Assembly (NCBI GenBank): GCA_017632945.1
Contig: JAGBQH010000006.1
Location: 1 to 64,000 of the forward strand
Length of the DNA: 64,000 nt
Direction of reading: 5' to 3'
Source of the DNA: Aeriscardovia sp.
Lineage (GTDB): Bacteria; Actinomycetota; Actinomycetes; Actinomycetales; Bifidobacteriaceae
Numbering within the stretch: position 1 is the first letter of the stretch; the number at the start of each line of letters is the position of its first letter. This document shows positions 16,444-25,412 of the stretch, one piece after another. The position numbers and the translations under genes are program-made. The notes beneath the pieces were generated by a model. It ran no database searches. It worked only from the letters and a program-made list of their open reading frames with translations, and was not told where the DNA came from.

Positions 16444-17202
16444 TTATTCTTTATGGCCCTTGCGCTCTTTCCACTCCTTTTCCAAAGCCAAAAGCTGCAA
16501 GGGATCGTTTACCCCTCTCAAAAGAATGGGATCTTGGCAGAGGGAAACCATAATTTTCCCGCTTTTTTTACACATCATGAAAAGGTCTGTAAGGTATAGC
16601 TCCCCTTGGGCGTTTTTCGTGCCCACCTTGCCCTTGGCTTTTAAAAGCGCTTCGGCATTGAAGGCATAAACGGAGGTGTTAACGAGTTTTACTTTCTTTT
16701 CTTGGCTGGAAGCATCTTTTTCTTCCACTATTTTTTCCACTTGCCCGTCAGAAGCAGCTATGATTCTCCCGTAGCCAAAAGGGTCATTCACTTTTGCCGC
16801 AAGCACGCTGGCCACAGCCCCGCTTTTTTTATGCTCGCTTAACAAGGAGAGAAGGACTGAAGAGGAAAGGAGGGGGATGTCGGATGCGGTGACTAGAACG
16901 ACGCAGTCTTTTTGAAGGTCAGGCTTTAAAACGTCAAGCGCGCATTCCAAGGCTCTGCCTGTGCCCGGCACTTGGTCTTGAAGGGCAAAAACGCAAGACG
17001 GGCAAATTCTTTTTGCCTCGCCTTCTATTTTTTCTCTCTCGTGCCTTACAACTACGCATATTTCATCCGGCCTCGTCCCTTTTGCAGCCAGAAGGGCCCC
17101 TTCCAGAAAGCTTTTCCCCTCAAATTTAACTAGGGGCTTTGGGACGGAGCCCTTCATTCTGCTGCCTTTGCCGGCAGCAAGTATTACGCAGGCCAAATTC
17201 AT
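16444..17202 (-). CDS. glmU: GlmU-like uridylyltransferase domain without the acetyltransferase half
   Basis: 252 residues. All marks of the GlmU N-terminal pyrophosphorylase are present: ILAAGKGSRMKGSVPKPLV, the QDQVPGTGRALE uridine-binding loop, ASDIPLL in place of the usual GDVPL, DPFGYGRII, VEEKDAS and NAQGELYLTD. This domain makes UDP-GlcNAc from GlcNAc-1-phosphate. Bacterial GlmU normally continues for about 200 residues as a left-handed beta helix with glucosamine-1-phosphate acetyltransferase activity; here the protein stops after EWKERKGHKE and the 70 bases before the next gene hold no such repeat. So the acetyltransferase must be elsewhere or be replaced. Another sugar nucleotidyltransferase role cannot be excluded. 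Strong ribosome site GGGGAGG before ATG. Confidence 0.8.
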   Translation of the reverse strand: MNLACVILAAGKGSRMKGSVPKPLVKFEGKSFLEGALLAAKGTRPDEICVVVRHEREKIEGEAKRICPSCVFALQDQVPGTGRALECALDVLKPDLQKDCVVLVTASDIPLLSSSVLLSLLSEHKKSGAVASVLAAKVNDPFGYGRIIAASDGQVEKIVEEKDASSQEKKVKLVNTSVYAFNAEALLKAKGKVGTKNAQGELYLTDLFMMCKKSGKIMVSLCQDPILLRGVNDPLQLLALEKEWKERKGHKE

Positions 17203-17272
17203 TTATCCTCCCCACCTGATTTTTATCGAAGGATACTAGGGGAGGCTAAAAGCATTCAAAAGATACAAAAAG

Positions 17273-17343
17273 TTCCCCCATCTGGATTCGAACCAAAACT
17301 AAAGGATCCAAAGTCCCTTGTGCTGCCATTACACCATGGGGGA
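17273..17343 (-). tRNA. tRNA-Gln (anticodon TTG)
   Basis: Acceptor TCCCCCA/TGGGGGA, anticodon arm AGGGA-CTTTGGA-TCCTT giving TTG, T-loop TTCGAAT, discriminator A, no encoded CCA. It is followed by ACTTTTT. It lies between prs and the GlmU-like gene, a neighbourhood also seen in other Actinobacteria. Confidence 0.93.
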
Positions 17344-17353
17344 GTACCACACA

Positions 17354-17359
17354 ATTATA
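17354..17359 (-). promoter_or_regulatory. -10 element of tRNA-Gln
   Basis: TATAAT on the minus strand, 10 bases before the tRNA 5' end, which fits a very short leader. The -35 region (TTATTT at 17 bases) is weak. Confidence 0.45.
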
Positions 17360-17393
17360 AAGTCAAATCGAAGGAAAATAAACCGGGAATTTT

Positions 17394-18398
17394 TCAGGCG
17401 CCCTCTTCAAAAATTCCGGCTACGCTGTTGTGCTCAAATACCGCCTTCATAGCTTTTGCCAGCACCGGAGCTATTGAAAGAACCTTGAGGTTCTTGAAAC
17501 GCTTTTCCTCCGGAACCGGTACGGTGTCTGTAACTACTACTTCCCTAGCTCCGCAGTTTGCCAATTTCTCGCTGGCGTCTCCATTTAGAAGGGCATGGGT
17601 GGCTACTATGGTGACGCTTCTGGCCCCCGCAGCCCTGAGGCTTTTTACGGCCCCTATAATGGTGCCTCCGGTATCGATGATGTCGTCTACTATCACGCAG
17701 TCCTTATCGCTCACATTTCCAACTACTTCTTTGGAAACCGTGACGTTTGGACGGGTAATATCGCGGGTCTTGTGCAGGAATATGAGAGGAACTCCCCCCA
17801 GCCTGTTAGACCACTGTTCCGACACCTTTATCCTGCCGGCATCGGGGGAAACTATAGCAAGGTTGCACCCCTTCATGCTTTCCTTTATGTAGGAGACAAG
17901 GGTAGGCATAGCCTGCAGGTGGTCCACCGGACCGTTGAAAAAGCCTTGGATTTGTGCGGAATGAAGGTCTACCGACATCACCCTGTTCACGCCGGCGGCA
18001 GTGAGAAGATCCATCACGAGCTTGCAGCTTATAGGTTCTCTTCCCAGATGCTTTTTGTCCTGCCTGGAATATCCCAGGAAGGGTATCACGGCCGTAATGG
18101 ATCTGACCGATGCCCTTTTCAAGGCATCTATCATAATCAGTTGTTCCATTATCCATTTGTTTATAGGCTGGCAGTGGGTCTGAAATACGAAGACGTCATC
18201 TCCGCGCACCGATTGGGTATACCTGCAGTAGATCTCCCCATCTGCAAAATCGTAGAGAGTAGTTTTGAGAACTTCTATCCCCAAATGGGAGGCTATACCT
18301 TTAGCTAAAGCCGGATAAGATCTTCCCGATACCAAAACAAGCTTTCTAGTGGCGTTGGAGGAAAGCATCTCATAAGGCGTATCACAATCTTGTGTCAC
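17394..18398 (-). CDS. prs: Ribose-phosphate pyrophosphokinase
   Basis: 334 residues; makes PRPP from ribose-5-phosphate and ATP for nucleotide, NAD, His and Trp synthesis. Class I signatures: LVLVSGRSYPALA at the N-terminus, GYSRQDKK flexible loop, the VMSVDLHSAQIQGFF segment with the metal-binding His, and the PRPP-binding loop IVDDIIDTGGT. About ten residues precede the first beta strand, so a slightly later start is possible. It lies 34 bases after nadD in the same direction, and NadD also belongs to NAD metabolism, which consumes PRPP. Confidence 0.96.
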   Translation of the reverse strand: MTQDCDTPYEMLSSNATRKLVLVSGRSYPALAKGIASHLGIEVLKTTLYDFADGEIYCRYTQSVRGDDVFVFQTHCQPINKWIMEQLIMIDALKRASVRSITAVIPFLGYSRQDKKHLGREPISCKLVMDLLTAAGVNRVMSVDLHSAQIQGFFNGPVDHLQAMPTLVSYIKESMKGCNLAIVSPDAGRIKVSEQWSNRLGGVPLIFLHKTRDITRPNVTVSKEVVGNVSDKDCVIVDDIIDTGGTIIGAVKSLRAAGARSVTIVATHALLNGDASEKLANCGAREVVVTDTVPVPEEKRFKNLKVLSIAPVLAKAMKAVFEHNSVAGIFEEGA

Positions 18399-18432
18399 AA
18401 AACGAAACTAATTGAATCTATGGACAATTTCC

Positions 18433-19005
18433 CTAACGGTATAGGCCGCGCTCGCGGATAAAACTGCATACCAGGGGGTCGGTGAGGTAACAGATGGGTT
18501 CCCCTTTAGCTACCCTATTGCGAATCAAGGTGGAAGAAATGCTTAGGAGGGGGGGAGAAAAAAATTCAACTTTTTCCTCAATTTTTTTTGGCAGGCTTAT
18601 AGGGTAGCCGGGCCTTTCGGAAACTATGAATTTGGTCATCTCAAACAGATCTTGCCAGTTTTTCCATTTTTCAATCCCTAAAAGGGCATCTATGCCGAGG
18701 ATAAAGAAAAGCTTGCAGGGAGAATACAGGGATAAAAGGTCGGAAATGGTGTCAAAGGCAAAAGTCATCCCTCCCCTTTCAACGTCAACTTTTGAAAGGA
18801 AAAACCTGGAGTCGTTTGAAATGGCCATAGAAACCATGGCGCACCTGTCCAAGGGGGAGGCGACCGGTTTTTTTTGAAGAGAGAAATTAGTAGGTACGAA
18901 AGCCACTAAATCTAGACCAAACTTAAAGGCCGCCAGAGAGGCCAGGGAGAGGTGGCCGTAGTGGATGGGGTCAAAACTTCCCCCCATAACTCCTATCTTT
19001 AGCAT
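18433..19005 (-). CDS. nadD: Nicotinate-nucleotide adenylyltransferase
   Basis: 190 residues; adenylates nicotinate mononucleotide in NAD synthesis. GGSFDPIHYGHL is the diagnostic nucleotidyltransferase motif, and ISSTLIRNRVAKG near the C-terminus is the ISSTxIR motif. The frame is open 13 codons further upstream, but ATG at 19005 comes two bases... directly after the stop of the preceding gene (TGA-A-ATG) and begins exactly at the first strand KIGVMGG, so I used it. Partner of nadK two genes upstream. Confidence 0.95.
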   Translation of the reverse strand: MLKIGVMGGSFDPIHYGHLSLASLAAFKFGLDLVAFVPTNFSLQKKPVASPLDRCAMVSMAISNDSRFFLSKVDVERGGMTFAFDTISDLLSLYSPCKLFFILGIDALLGIEKWKNWQDLFEMTKFIVSERPGYPISLPKKIEEKVEFFSPPLLSISSTLIRNRVAKGEPICYLTDPLVCSFIRERGLYR

Positions 19006-19006
19006 T

Positions 19007-19456
19007 TCACTGCCCTGGCTTATCCAAAAAGGAAGCCTTGGCATCTAGAAAGGAAAGAGGGGTAAAATGCGGATCGCATAAAGCCCTGATGCTGGATGCA
19101 AAATCGGCTACCTGCACAAGTTCATCGGCCATAAGCGATATTTCCCCTCTTTTTTCAAACTGTCTGAAAGAGGAGACATGCCTTTCAAGAGAAGAAAATA
19201 ACTCCTTTTCCTTTTTTAAAGTTTCTCCTGAGTCTGGAATGCACTTTTCCCGAATGGGCCAGGGGGAGATGATTCCGGAACAAAACTTTAAGACGGGCTC
19301 AAAATTCGGATTCATATTTCCCTTTTCCGCCCAAATAAGGAAAACGTAGCGCAGCTGGGAGAGACGCCAACAGGCTGCAAGGAGCACATCAAAACAGGTT
19401 CTGGGCCCCGAAGGGATATTGCCCTCTTCTTCCTTTGCCTCGCCGCCTCTTCTCAT
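19007..19456 (-). CDS. Uncharacterised 149-residue protein between nadK and nadD
   Basis: 149 residues, family not recognised. The N-terminal third is basic then hydrophobic (CFDVLLAACWRLSQL); the C-terminal part is helical and charged (LERHVSSFRQFEKRG, MADELVQVADFA). The ATG overlaps the nadK stop as ATGA, and nadD starts one base after its stop, so tight coupling on both sides argues that it is a real gene. In many Actinobacteria the gene after nadK is recN; no SMC-like Walker motifs are present here, so it is not a RecN fragment that I can recognise. Function unknown. Confidence 0.65.
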   Translation of the reverse strand: MRRGGEAKEEEGNIPSGPRTCFDVLLAACWRLSQLRYVFLIWAEKGNMNPNFEPVLKFCSGIISPWPIREKCIPDSGETLKKEKELFSSLERHVSSFRQFEKRGEISLMADELVQVADFASSIRALCDPHFTPLSFLDAKASFLDKPGQ

Positions 19457-20316
19457 CCCTTTTCAGCTTCCCCCTCTTTCCAGCCGAGGGCGGGCAGGCG
19501 GAATTTAGAGGCCAGGCGCATGGCAAAAGAAGAATAGCCCCCAGCCATAAGTATGGACTGGAAAGAATGGCGCACAAGCACTTGAGATCCCCCCTTAACG
19601 TCAAGATACCTCCTGCCGTCAAAGACTAGGCAGGCAGGGGCGGGCGAAGAAGGAAGGGTACGCACTTCAATCTGGCTGTCCTTATCTACTATCAAAGGGC
19701 ATGGCATGAGAACGGCCCCGTCTACAGGTACGATTTCCAAAGCCTTTACCCCGGGCCATATCACCCCTCCCCCTGCGCTAAGAGCATAGGCGGTAGATCC
19801 TGTGGGAGTGGCAATTACGAGCCCGTTAGCCTCAAAATCAGCCATTTCCACGCCGTCAATTCCTAGGCTCATAGAAATCATCCTTGAATTTGAGGCCCTT
19901 TCTATGGCCATTTCATTTATGGCCCATCCTTTGAAAGTCTGACGCCCTAAAGCTATGGAAGCTTCCAATAAAAAGTGCCTGGAAATGGGATAGTTCCCGT
20001 CAAAAATTTCATCTGCAATTTTTGAAAGCGAAGTGGTGGGCTGAGTTAAAAATCCAAGGTGGCCCATGTTTATGCCAAACAGGGGAACTCCCGTGCCCTT
20101 TACTCTTTCGCAGGCCGCCAAAACCGTCCCGTCTCCTCCTAAAGAGACTGCCAGCTCCGTTTTGGGATTTATGGGGCGGACGGGGTCAATAAGGGAATGG
20201 TGTGGTACCGCGGCCTCCAGATTCACTTTAAAGCCCTTAGAAAGGAGGGAACAGAACCTTAATACAGCCCTGGAGTTCAAAAGGGCCGATCTGGAGATCA
20301 CGGTTATCTGGCGCAT
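19453..20316 (-). CDS. nadK: NAD kinase
   Basis: About 287 residues; phosphorylates NAD to NADP. The GGDG motif is in SLGGDGTVLAA, followed by FGINMGHLGFL, the NE/D and TPTGSTAYALSAGG motifs that bind the substrate, and a C-terminal beta sandwich. An upstream frame would add 20 residues inside tlyA, but ATG at 20316 is 10 bases after the tlyA stop and gives the normal N-terminus (RQITVISR). The order tlyA-nadK is widely conserved in Actinobacteria. Confidence 0.95.
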   Translation of the reverse strand: MRQITVISRSALLNSRAVLRFCSLLSKGFKVNLEAAVPHHSLIDPVRPINPKTELAVSLGGDGTVLAACERVKGTGVPLFGINMGHLGFLTQPTTSLSKIADEIFDGNYPISRHFLLEASIALGRQTFKGWAINEMAIERASNSRMISMSLGIDGVEMADFEANGLVIATPTGSTAYALSAGGGVIWPGVKALEIVPVDGAVLMPCPLIVDKDSQIEVRTLPSSPAPACLVFDGRRYLDVKGGSQVLVRHSFQSILMAGGYSSFAMRLASKFRLPALGWKEGEAEKG

Positions 20317-20326
20317 GCTACCAATT

Positions 20327-21049
20327 TTACCTATGAAGCCAAAGGAGAAATTCCCTATTCCCCTTCTCTCCGGCAAGCGGCGAGGGTAGCGAGGAAAGGA
20401 TTTTCAACCCCTCCCTTTTTGCCGCTTCCTTTACGGTTTCAAGGCTTTTTTCTCTTTCCTTTTCATCTTTCACCACTCCCCCTTTGCCCAATTTTCCTTT
20501 TCCCACTTCAAATTGCGGCTTCACCAGGGCCACGCATTCCTGCACGCTCTTGATTTCAAAAATTTTGGGAAGGGCCATGCGAAGGGAAATGAAAGAAAGA
20601 TCAGCAGTGGCAAGGGTGGGGGAAATGGCAAGGGAAGAAGGGCTTAAAAACCGGATGTTTACCCCTTCCATATTTCTAACCCTGGGATCGTTTTGAAGGA
20701 GGGGCGAAAGCTGACCTGTTCCAACGTCTAGAGCTATGACGTCTTTGGCTCCCCACTTTAAGAGGACCTGGGTAAAGCCACCCGTGCTCGCTCCTACGTC
20801 TATGCACTCTCTCCCGCTTATTTTGAGGCCCATGGGGCAAAACTTTTCAAGGGCGCCTTCCAGCTTTAAAGCTCCCCTTGAAACAAAGCCTTTCCCTCCT
20901 AAAACTTCCACCTTTTCCCCGGAAAGGATGGGAAAAGAGGGCTTCGTTACGCAAGTTCCCTCTACTCTTACTTTGCCCTCAAGGATCATCTGCCTGCATT
21001 TTGTGCGCGACAGCCCTTCTTTCTGGGCCAAAAATACATCCAGCCTCAA
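20327..21049 (-). CDS. tlyA: TlyA-family rRNA (cytidine-2'-O)-methyltransferase
   Basis: 240 residues. N-terminal S4 RNA-binding domain (MRLDVFLAQ ... SRTKCRQMILEGKVRV, about residues 1-60), then an FtsJ-like Rossmann methyltransferase with SAM loop DVGASTGGFTQVLL and ALDVGTGQL. TlyA methylates 16S and 23S rRNA in mycobacteria and sets capreomycin sensitivity there. The start is TTG at 21049 with TAGGA upstream, 7 bases after the stop of the TPR gene. Slightly shorter than the usual 260-270 residues. Confidence 0.93.
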   Translation of the reverse strand: MRLDVFLAQKEGLSRTKCRQMILEGKVRVEGTCVTKPSFPILSGEKVEVLGGKGFVSRGALKLEGALEKFCPMGLKISGRECIDVGASTGGFTQVLLKWGAKDVIALDVGTGQLSPLLQNDPRVRNMEGVNIRFLSPSSLAISPTLATADLSFISLRMALPKIFEIKSVQECVALVKPQFEVGKGKLGKGGVVKDEKEREKSLETVKEAAKREGLKILSSLPSPLAGEKGNREFLLWLHR

Positions 21050-21056
21050 ATCGGTC

Positions 21057-21998
21057 CTAACTTAGAAGGTCCTCTATCACCCTCTCGTCTAGATTCTCAA
21101 GGTCAAAGTCAACCAGCCCCTCTTCTTCTTCCTCTTCTGGAAAGACTTTGCTTTCCATATCCTCTATTTCCTTTTCCATGGCATCTGCCTCTTTCTTTTT
21201 GCCTGCCATGAAAAGAAAAGTTTGTTCCGCTTCACAGGCCCTCAATTTGTATGAGAGGGGTAGGCCCGGAAGCGCTTTCATACTCCTGATGATTTTAAGG
21301 GCCCGCTCTGTATCTTTGAGATCGGCGAAAGCCCCGGCCATCACCAGCATCATCTCGAGCTTTGACTCTGCAGAGGCGTCAGGGCTTTCCTTGCGTATAG
21401 TCTCTATGGCCTTCTGGGGCTCTCCAAGACCCCTGTAGCAATCCGCTATAAATGGAATCCAGTCGCTTTCCCCATTCAGGCGCCTGACGGTCAAAAATTC
21501 CTTTAGCGCAGTTTTAAAGTCCTGGGATCTGTAGGCCATAAGTGCCAAGCATTCCCTGGCTATATCAATTCTGGACGCATTTGAGGCAGCCCATTTGGCA
21601 TGTTCCAAGGCTAAGGGAAGATCTTCTCCCTCGAGTTCATAGGCGGCAAGGATGTGAAGGCCCACATTTTCCGCGTGTTCGCGGCTTAAAGATCTCAAGG
21701 CGTCTTTATCGGAAGAAGAGAGCATATCCCATGAAAGTCCCTTAGGCAGCGCAGGCTCTTTGGGCCTTAACCTGTCGTAAGGATTTTGAGAAGGGTAGCG
21801 TAGCCGATCGGGCTCCTTTTTTTCCTGGGGCAAAGAGTGAGGCCTCTTTTTCCCAAAGTCTTTGTTAAAAGGCTTTTTGCCTCCTCTGCCGCCGCCTTTT
21901 TGAGCGCCGAATTTGCGAGGGGGCTTGGGGCCGGAGTGCTTTTGGCCTCCAAATGACTGTCTTGCCGGCTTCTTTCCCTCGGATTTTCTTTCTTCCAT
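21057..21998 (-). CDS. TPR-like protein with basic disordered N-terminus
   Basis: 313 residues. The first 70 are Lys/Arg/Gly/Pro-rich (KPPRKFGAQKGGGRGGKKPF) and probably disordered and nucleic-acid binding. About residues 85-270 are helical repeats of TPR type (DLPLALEHAKWAASNASR, EPQKAIETIRKES). The C-terminus is very acidic. The same kind of protein commonly precedes tlyA in Actinobacteria, usually with a HAD hydrolase between; the hydrolase is missing here. Strong ribosome site AGGAGGG. Cellular role unknown. Confidence 0.8.
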   Translation of the reverse strand: MEERKSEGKKPARQSFGGQKHSGPKPPRKFGAQKGGGRGGKKPFNKDFGKKRPHSLPQEKKEPDRLRYPSQNPYDRLRPKEPALPKGLSWDMLSSSDKDALRSLSREHAENVGLHILAAYELEGEDLPLALEHAKWAASNASRIDIARECLALMAYRSQDFKTALKEFLTVRRLNGESDWIPFIADCYRGLGEPQKAIETIRKESPDASAESKLEMMLVMAGAFADLKDTERALKIIRSMKALPGLPLSYKLRACEAEQTFLFMAGKKKEADAMEKEIEDMESKVFPEEEEEEGLVDFDLENLDERVIEDLLS

Positions 21999-22007
21999 CT
22001 GCCCTCC

Positions 22008-22913
22008 TTAAATCCTTAGCCCCGAACCTGAGCCTGCTCCCAGTTTCTGGGTAAGCCAGCTAATAATTTGCTGATCGGTTATTCCCATAAAGAAGAGGAT
22101 GATATCTAGGACTATATAAAGGCAGGAAATGACTATTGCCGCTATTGCCAGCCCCTTGCCCCTCATGTGAAGCTGCTTTACGCGGATAAGGGAGAAAATT
22201 CCAAGGGGCAGGCCCACCAGCCAGATGCCAAGAATTGAGGCTACAAAGGCAATTACGGAAAGCCCGTCGATTTTTCCACAGTAAGGGTTTTGCCTGGGGT
22301 CGGAAGTATTGATATTTTCCTGCCTGCCGGCAAAGGAGTTTTGAGAGCTCGGGCCGTAACCAAATCCATATGGATTTTGCTGATAAGGATTTTGAGGCTG
22401 GCCGCCGAAAGGCTGTTGGTTTCCAAATGGCGGCTGCCCATAATAGGGGTTTTGCCCGGAATACTGGTTTTGCCCCGGATTTTGGGGAGGATTAGAGAAG
22501 TTTTGGGGGTTTTGGCCCGGGGCTCCGTTAGTTCCTGAAGGCCCCTGGGCCCCGTAAGCGTCGGAAAATGGGTTTTCACCCCCTTCCTTTGCCCCGGCCT
22601 CTTCTTTTGGGGACTGCTGGGAACTATTGTCTGGCGCCCCAAAGATATAAGGGTTGTAACCCGGATACTGGGAAAGCATTTGGCCATACATGGGCTTATC
22701 GGTTCCCGGGATATCGGTATCAGGATCCAAGCCCGAAGCGTCATAGTCCAACTGGGCTATCTTTTCCTCTTTAGCTTCCTCTTTTTTCTCCTCAGCCTGT
22801 TGTTTTTCAGGATCCATTCCCGATCCCGAAGGGGAAGAGGGAGTCGGCGCCGGAGGAGTCCCGGGGGCCTCGACTTTCGGATGCTCGCTGTTTTCTTCGT
22901 TTTGCTCGTTCAT
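22008..22913 (-). CDS. DUF4190-type membrane protein with Gln/Asn/Pro-rich N-terminus
   Basis: 301 residues. The first 200 are low-complexity, acidic then rich in Asn, Gln, Pro and Gly (repeated NPY, QNP). The last 90 residues form two transmembrane helices (VIAFVASILGIWLVGLPLGI and IAAIVISCLYIVLDIILFF) separated by a short basic loop (RVKQLHMRGKG), the DUF4190 pattern. It follows pheT by 12 bases. Function unknown; such proteins are common in Actinobacteria. Confidence 0.8.
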   Translation of the reverse strand: MNEQNEENSEHPKVEAPGTPPAPTPSSPSGSGMDPEKQQAEEKKEEAKEEKIAQLDYDASGLDPDTDIPGTDKPMYGQMLSQYPGYNPYIFGAPDNSSQQSPKEEAGAKEGGENPFSDAYGAQGPSGTNGAPGQNPQNFSNPPQNPGQNQYSGQNPYYGQPPFGNQQPFGGQPQNPYQQNPYGFGYGPSSQNSFAGRQENINTSDPRQNPYCGKIDGLSVIAFVASILGIWLVGLPLGIFSLIRVKQLHMRGKGLAIAAIVISCLYIVLDIILFFMGITDQQIISWLTQKLGAGSGSGLRI

Positions 22914-22925
22914 GGTTTTTTCCGC

Positions 22926-25412
22926 CTAACAATTCCCTTTCAGGCGCGCTCCTGCGGCCTGTGCAATGGAAATTATGCTATCACGTATTTTTGTAATGTC
23001 TTGCGAGTCCAGGGTTTTTTCTTTAGACCTAAGACGCACGGAAAAAGTGAGAGAGGGATTCTCCCCTTCTTCCTTGTACACATCAAAAAGCTCCAAGTCT
23101 TCCAGGGTTTCTCCCGCCCCCTTCCTTATGCATTCTTCCAGTTCTGCGCAACTCATCTTATTTCCCGTTTCAAAGGAAAAGTCCTGCTTTACAGATGGGT
23201 AAAGGGAAGGGGAAGAAGCGCGGAAGGTTTCCCCTGCGGTAGTGGCTAAGGCCTCCAAGTCTATTTCCAAGGCGCAAGTGTGATCAAAAAGGCCCAGGTT
23301 ACTGATTATCCTGGGATTAATCTCCCCGACAATTCCTATGAGCTTCCCTTTCAGGTAAAGTGCGCAGCTTCTTCCAGGGTGCAGAAGAGAAAGGTTGAAA
23401 CCGGAAGCGAAAGAGGGGGCGGGCTGCTTAATTTCAAACTTGAGGCGCATTCTTTCCTCTAGCCTGTTTAAAACTTCCAGACCATCCCTATAGTCCAAAA
23501 GATCCCTCTCTTTTTGCCAGTTATTTTTAAATCCTTTTCCGCTGAGAACGGCTGCGGCGTGGAGAGGCTGGGATGGAAGGGAAGACTCAATGGCGGCCAG
23601 CTTTTCATCGCTTAGCCTTTCGCCTCTGGGGGCCTTTTCAGAGAACCACGATTTTCCGCTCGCTAAAAATACGCGCCCGGTCTCAAATATCTTTACGCCC
23701 TCAAGTCCTCGGCGCACATTTGAAGAGCAGGTGAAAAGGAGGGTGGAAAGAAGATCGGTTCTCATAAAGGGCCTTGAATCGTAGAGAGGATTTGCGATCT
23801 TCATCAGCTTTAAGTCCTCCGGGCTCTCTTCCAGCAGGGCAAAGTCCTTCTCTCCCACGAACGGGTAACTCATGACTTCGTTTAGACCCGCATAGGCAAA
23901 AGCGTCTTGAACCTTTCGTTCAACTTTCTTTACGGGCGAAGAAGCGGCCATGGCCCGGTTCTTCGGAAGGCTGGGCTCTATTAAGTCATAACCCACAAGC
24001 CTTCCGATTTCCCCTTCTACATCCACAGCTTCCTGAAGGTCGTACCTCCATGAGGGGATTTTTACGAGAAGTTTTCCATCTTCAAAATCTACCTTGCATC
24101 CGGCCTCTTGCAGCTCTTTTATCATTTTCCCTTCCGGGATCTCTTCTCCCAAAAGGCTTTCCGCTTTCTTTGGATCGACTTTTATTACTCTCTCTTCCCA
24201 CGGCTTTTCAAGGGAAAGGAGGGTTTCAAAACTGCATCCTTTAAGGAGGGAAAGCGCCCTGGTAAGTGCAGGTTCGCAGGCCCTGCTGTCTACTCCCCTT
24301 TCAAGCCTGTAGGAAGAGTCGGTGGAAATCTTAAGGCTCTGAGAGAGCCTGGATGCATAAGAGGGGCTGAGGGAGTAAGAGAGGAAGATGGCTTCTTTGC
24401 AACCTTTTTCAGCTTCCAGTCCCGAAACGCTCCCCATTCCCAAAAGGCTTAAAACTTTTCCGTCACCTTTTTGGCAAACTACTATTCTTCCTTCGCACTC
24501 CACCTCTTTTCCCAAGATCTGCGCCTTTTCGCCAGGTTTTCCCTTCCTAACTTGCAAGGGGAAAGAGACTTTGCCCGCATCCATTACTTCTATGGGGCAT
24601 CCTATTTCAAGGGTGGCAAAAGAGGCCGCAGCTTGGGCCTGGGTCTTTGTTATCACATCCGACAAAGCCAGGTGCCTAAAGATCTGGTCTTCAGGATCTT
24701 TTGAAATCTCTTCTCCCTCGGCCTTTGCGGCAAAGAGGCAGTAAAGATCTTCTAGCCCCTCTTCTACCTCAATTTGGCCGTCTTTGGGAGAGGGGAGTGC
24801 GGGAAGGGCGGGGTTAAGAGCCGGATCTCGGTAACCCCCTCCCCATGCGCAGTGGAGTTCTCTTGCCATTCCCCTGTAAGAAAGGGCGTAGCCCCTGTTG
24901 GGCGTGATTTCCACATCCAGTTTCCAGCCCTTGATTTTAAGCAGATCTATTGCATTCTCTCCGGGTTGGATTTCCCCTTTCTCCCCTAGATCATCTAGAA
25001 GGATTATCCCGTCCTGGGTGGATCCCTTCCATCCCAGCTCCCTAAATGAGCAGCACATTCCGTTGGAAGTGTGTCCGTACTTGGGTTGGGGGAGAATTAG
25101 AAAGCCGCCTGCCAAAACGGCCCCCGGAAGGGCCAAGGCAACCCAGCTTCCCTTTGCGATGTTTGGGGCCCCGCACACAATCTCTTCCACTTTCTTGCCT
25201 ATGTCAATTTTGCAGAAGTGGATTTCGTGGCCCTTATGCATCTCGGGCACGCACTCTAGAACGTGCCCCACTACCAGCGGGCCCGTTATTGCGGGAGCCA
25301 GCTTTTCTTCTTCAAATCCCATCTTTGTGAGGGCAGAAGCTATTTTTTGCGGGCTAGATCCCGCAGGAGTATCCACATACTCCTTCATCCAGTCCAAATC
25401 TATTACAGTCAT
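22926..25412 (-). CDS. pheT: Phenylalanyl-tRNA synthetase beta chain
   Basis: 828 residues, the normal bacterial length. N-terminal OB-fold tRNA-binding domain (GPLVVGHVLE ... VCGAPNI, about residues 40-150), B3/B4 editing domain, B5 domain, the catalytic-like core, and a C-terminal anticodon-binding FDX-ACB domain (FDVYKEEG ... FSVRLRSKEKTL). Works with PheS as an alpha2-beta2 enzyme. ATG overlaps the pheS stop by one base. Confidence 0.97.
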   Translation of the reverse strand: MTVIDLDWMKEYVDTPAGSSPQKIASALTKMGFEEEKLAPAITGPLVVGHVLECVPEMHKGHEIHFCKIDIGKKVEEIVCGAPNIAKGSWVALALPGAVLAGGFLILPQPKYGHTSNGMCCSFRELGWKGSTQDGIILLDDLGEKGEIQPGENAIDLLKIKGWKLDVEITPNRGYALSYRGMARELHCAWGGGYRDPALNPALPALPSPKDGQIEVEEGLEDLYCLFAAKAEGEEISKDPEDQIFRHLALSDVITKTQAQAAASFATLEIGCPIEVMDAGKVSFPLQVRKGKPGEKAQILGKEVECEGRIVVCQKGDGKVLSLLGMGSVSGLEAEKGCKEAIFLSYSLSPSYASRLSQSLKISTDSSYRLERGVDSRACEPALTRALSLLKGCSFETLLSLEKPWEERVIKVDPKKAESLLGEEIPEGKMIKELQEAGCKVDFEDGKLLVKIPSWRYDLQEAVDVEGEIGRLVGYDLIEPSLPKNRAMAASSPVKKVERKVQDAFAYAGLNEVMSYPFVGEKDFALLEESPEDLKLMKIANPLYDSRPFMRTDLLSTLLFTCSSNVRRGLEGVKIFETGRVFLASGKSWFSEKAPRGERLSDEKLAAIESSLPSQPLHAAAVLSGKGFKNNWQKERDLLDYRDGLEVLNRLEERMRLKFEIKQPAPSFASGFNLSLLHPGRSCALYLKGKLIGIVGEINPRIISNLGLFDHTCALEIDLEALATTAGETFRASSPSLYPSVKQDFSFETGNKMSCAELEECIRKGAGETLEDLELFDVYKEEGENPSLTFSVRLRSKEKTLDSQDITKIRDSIISIAQAAGARLKGNC

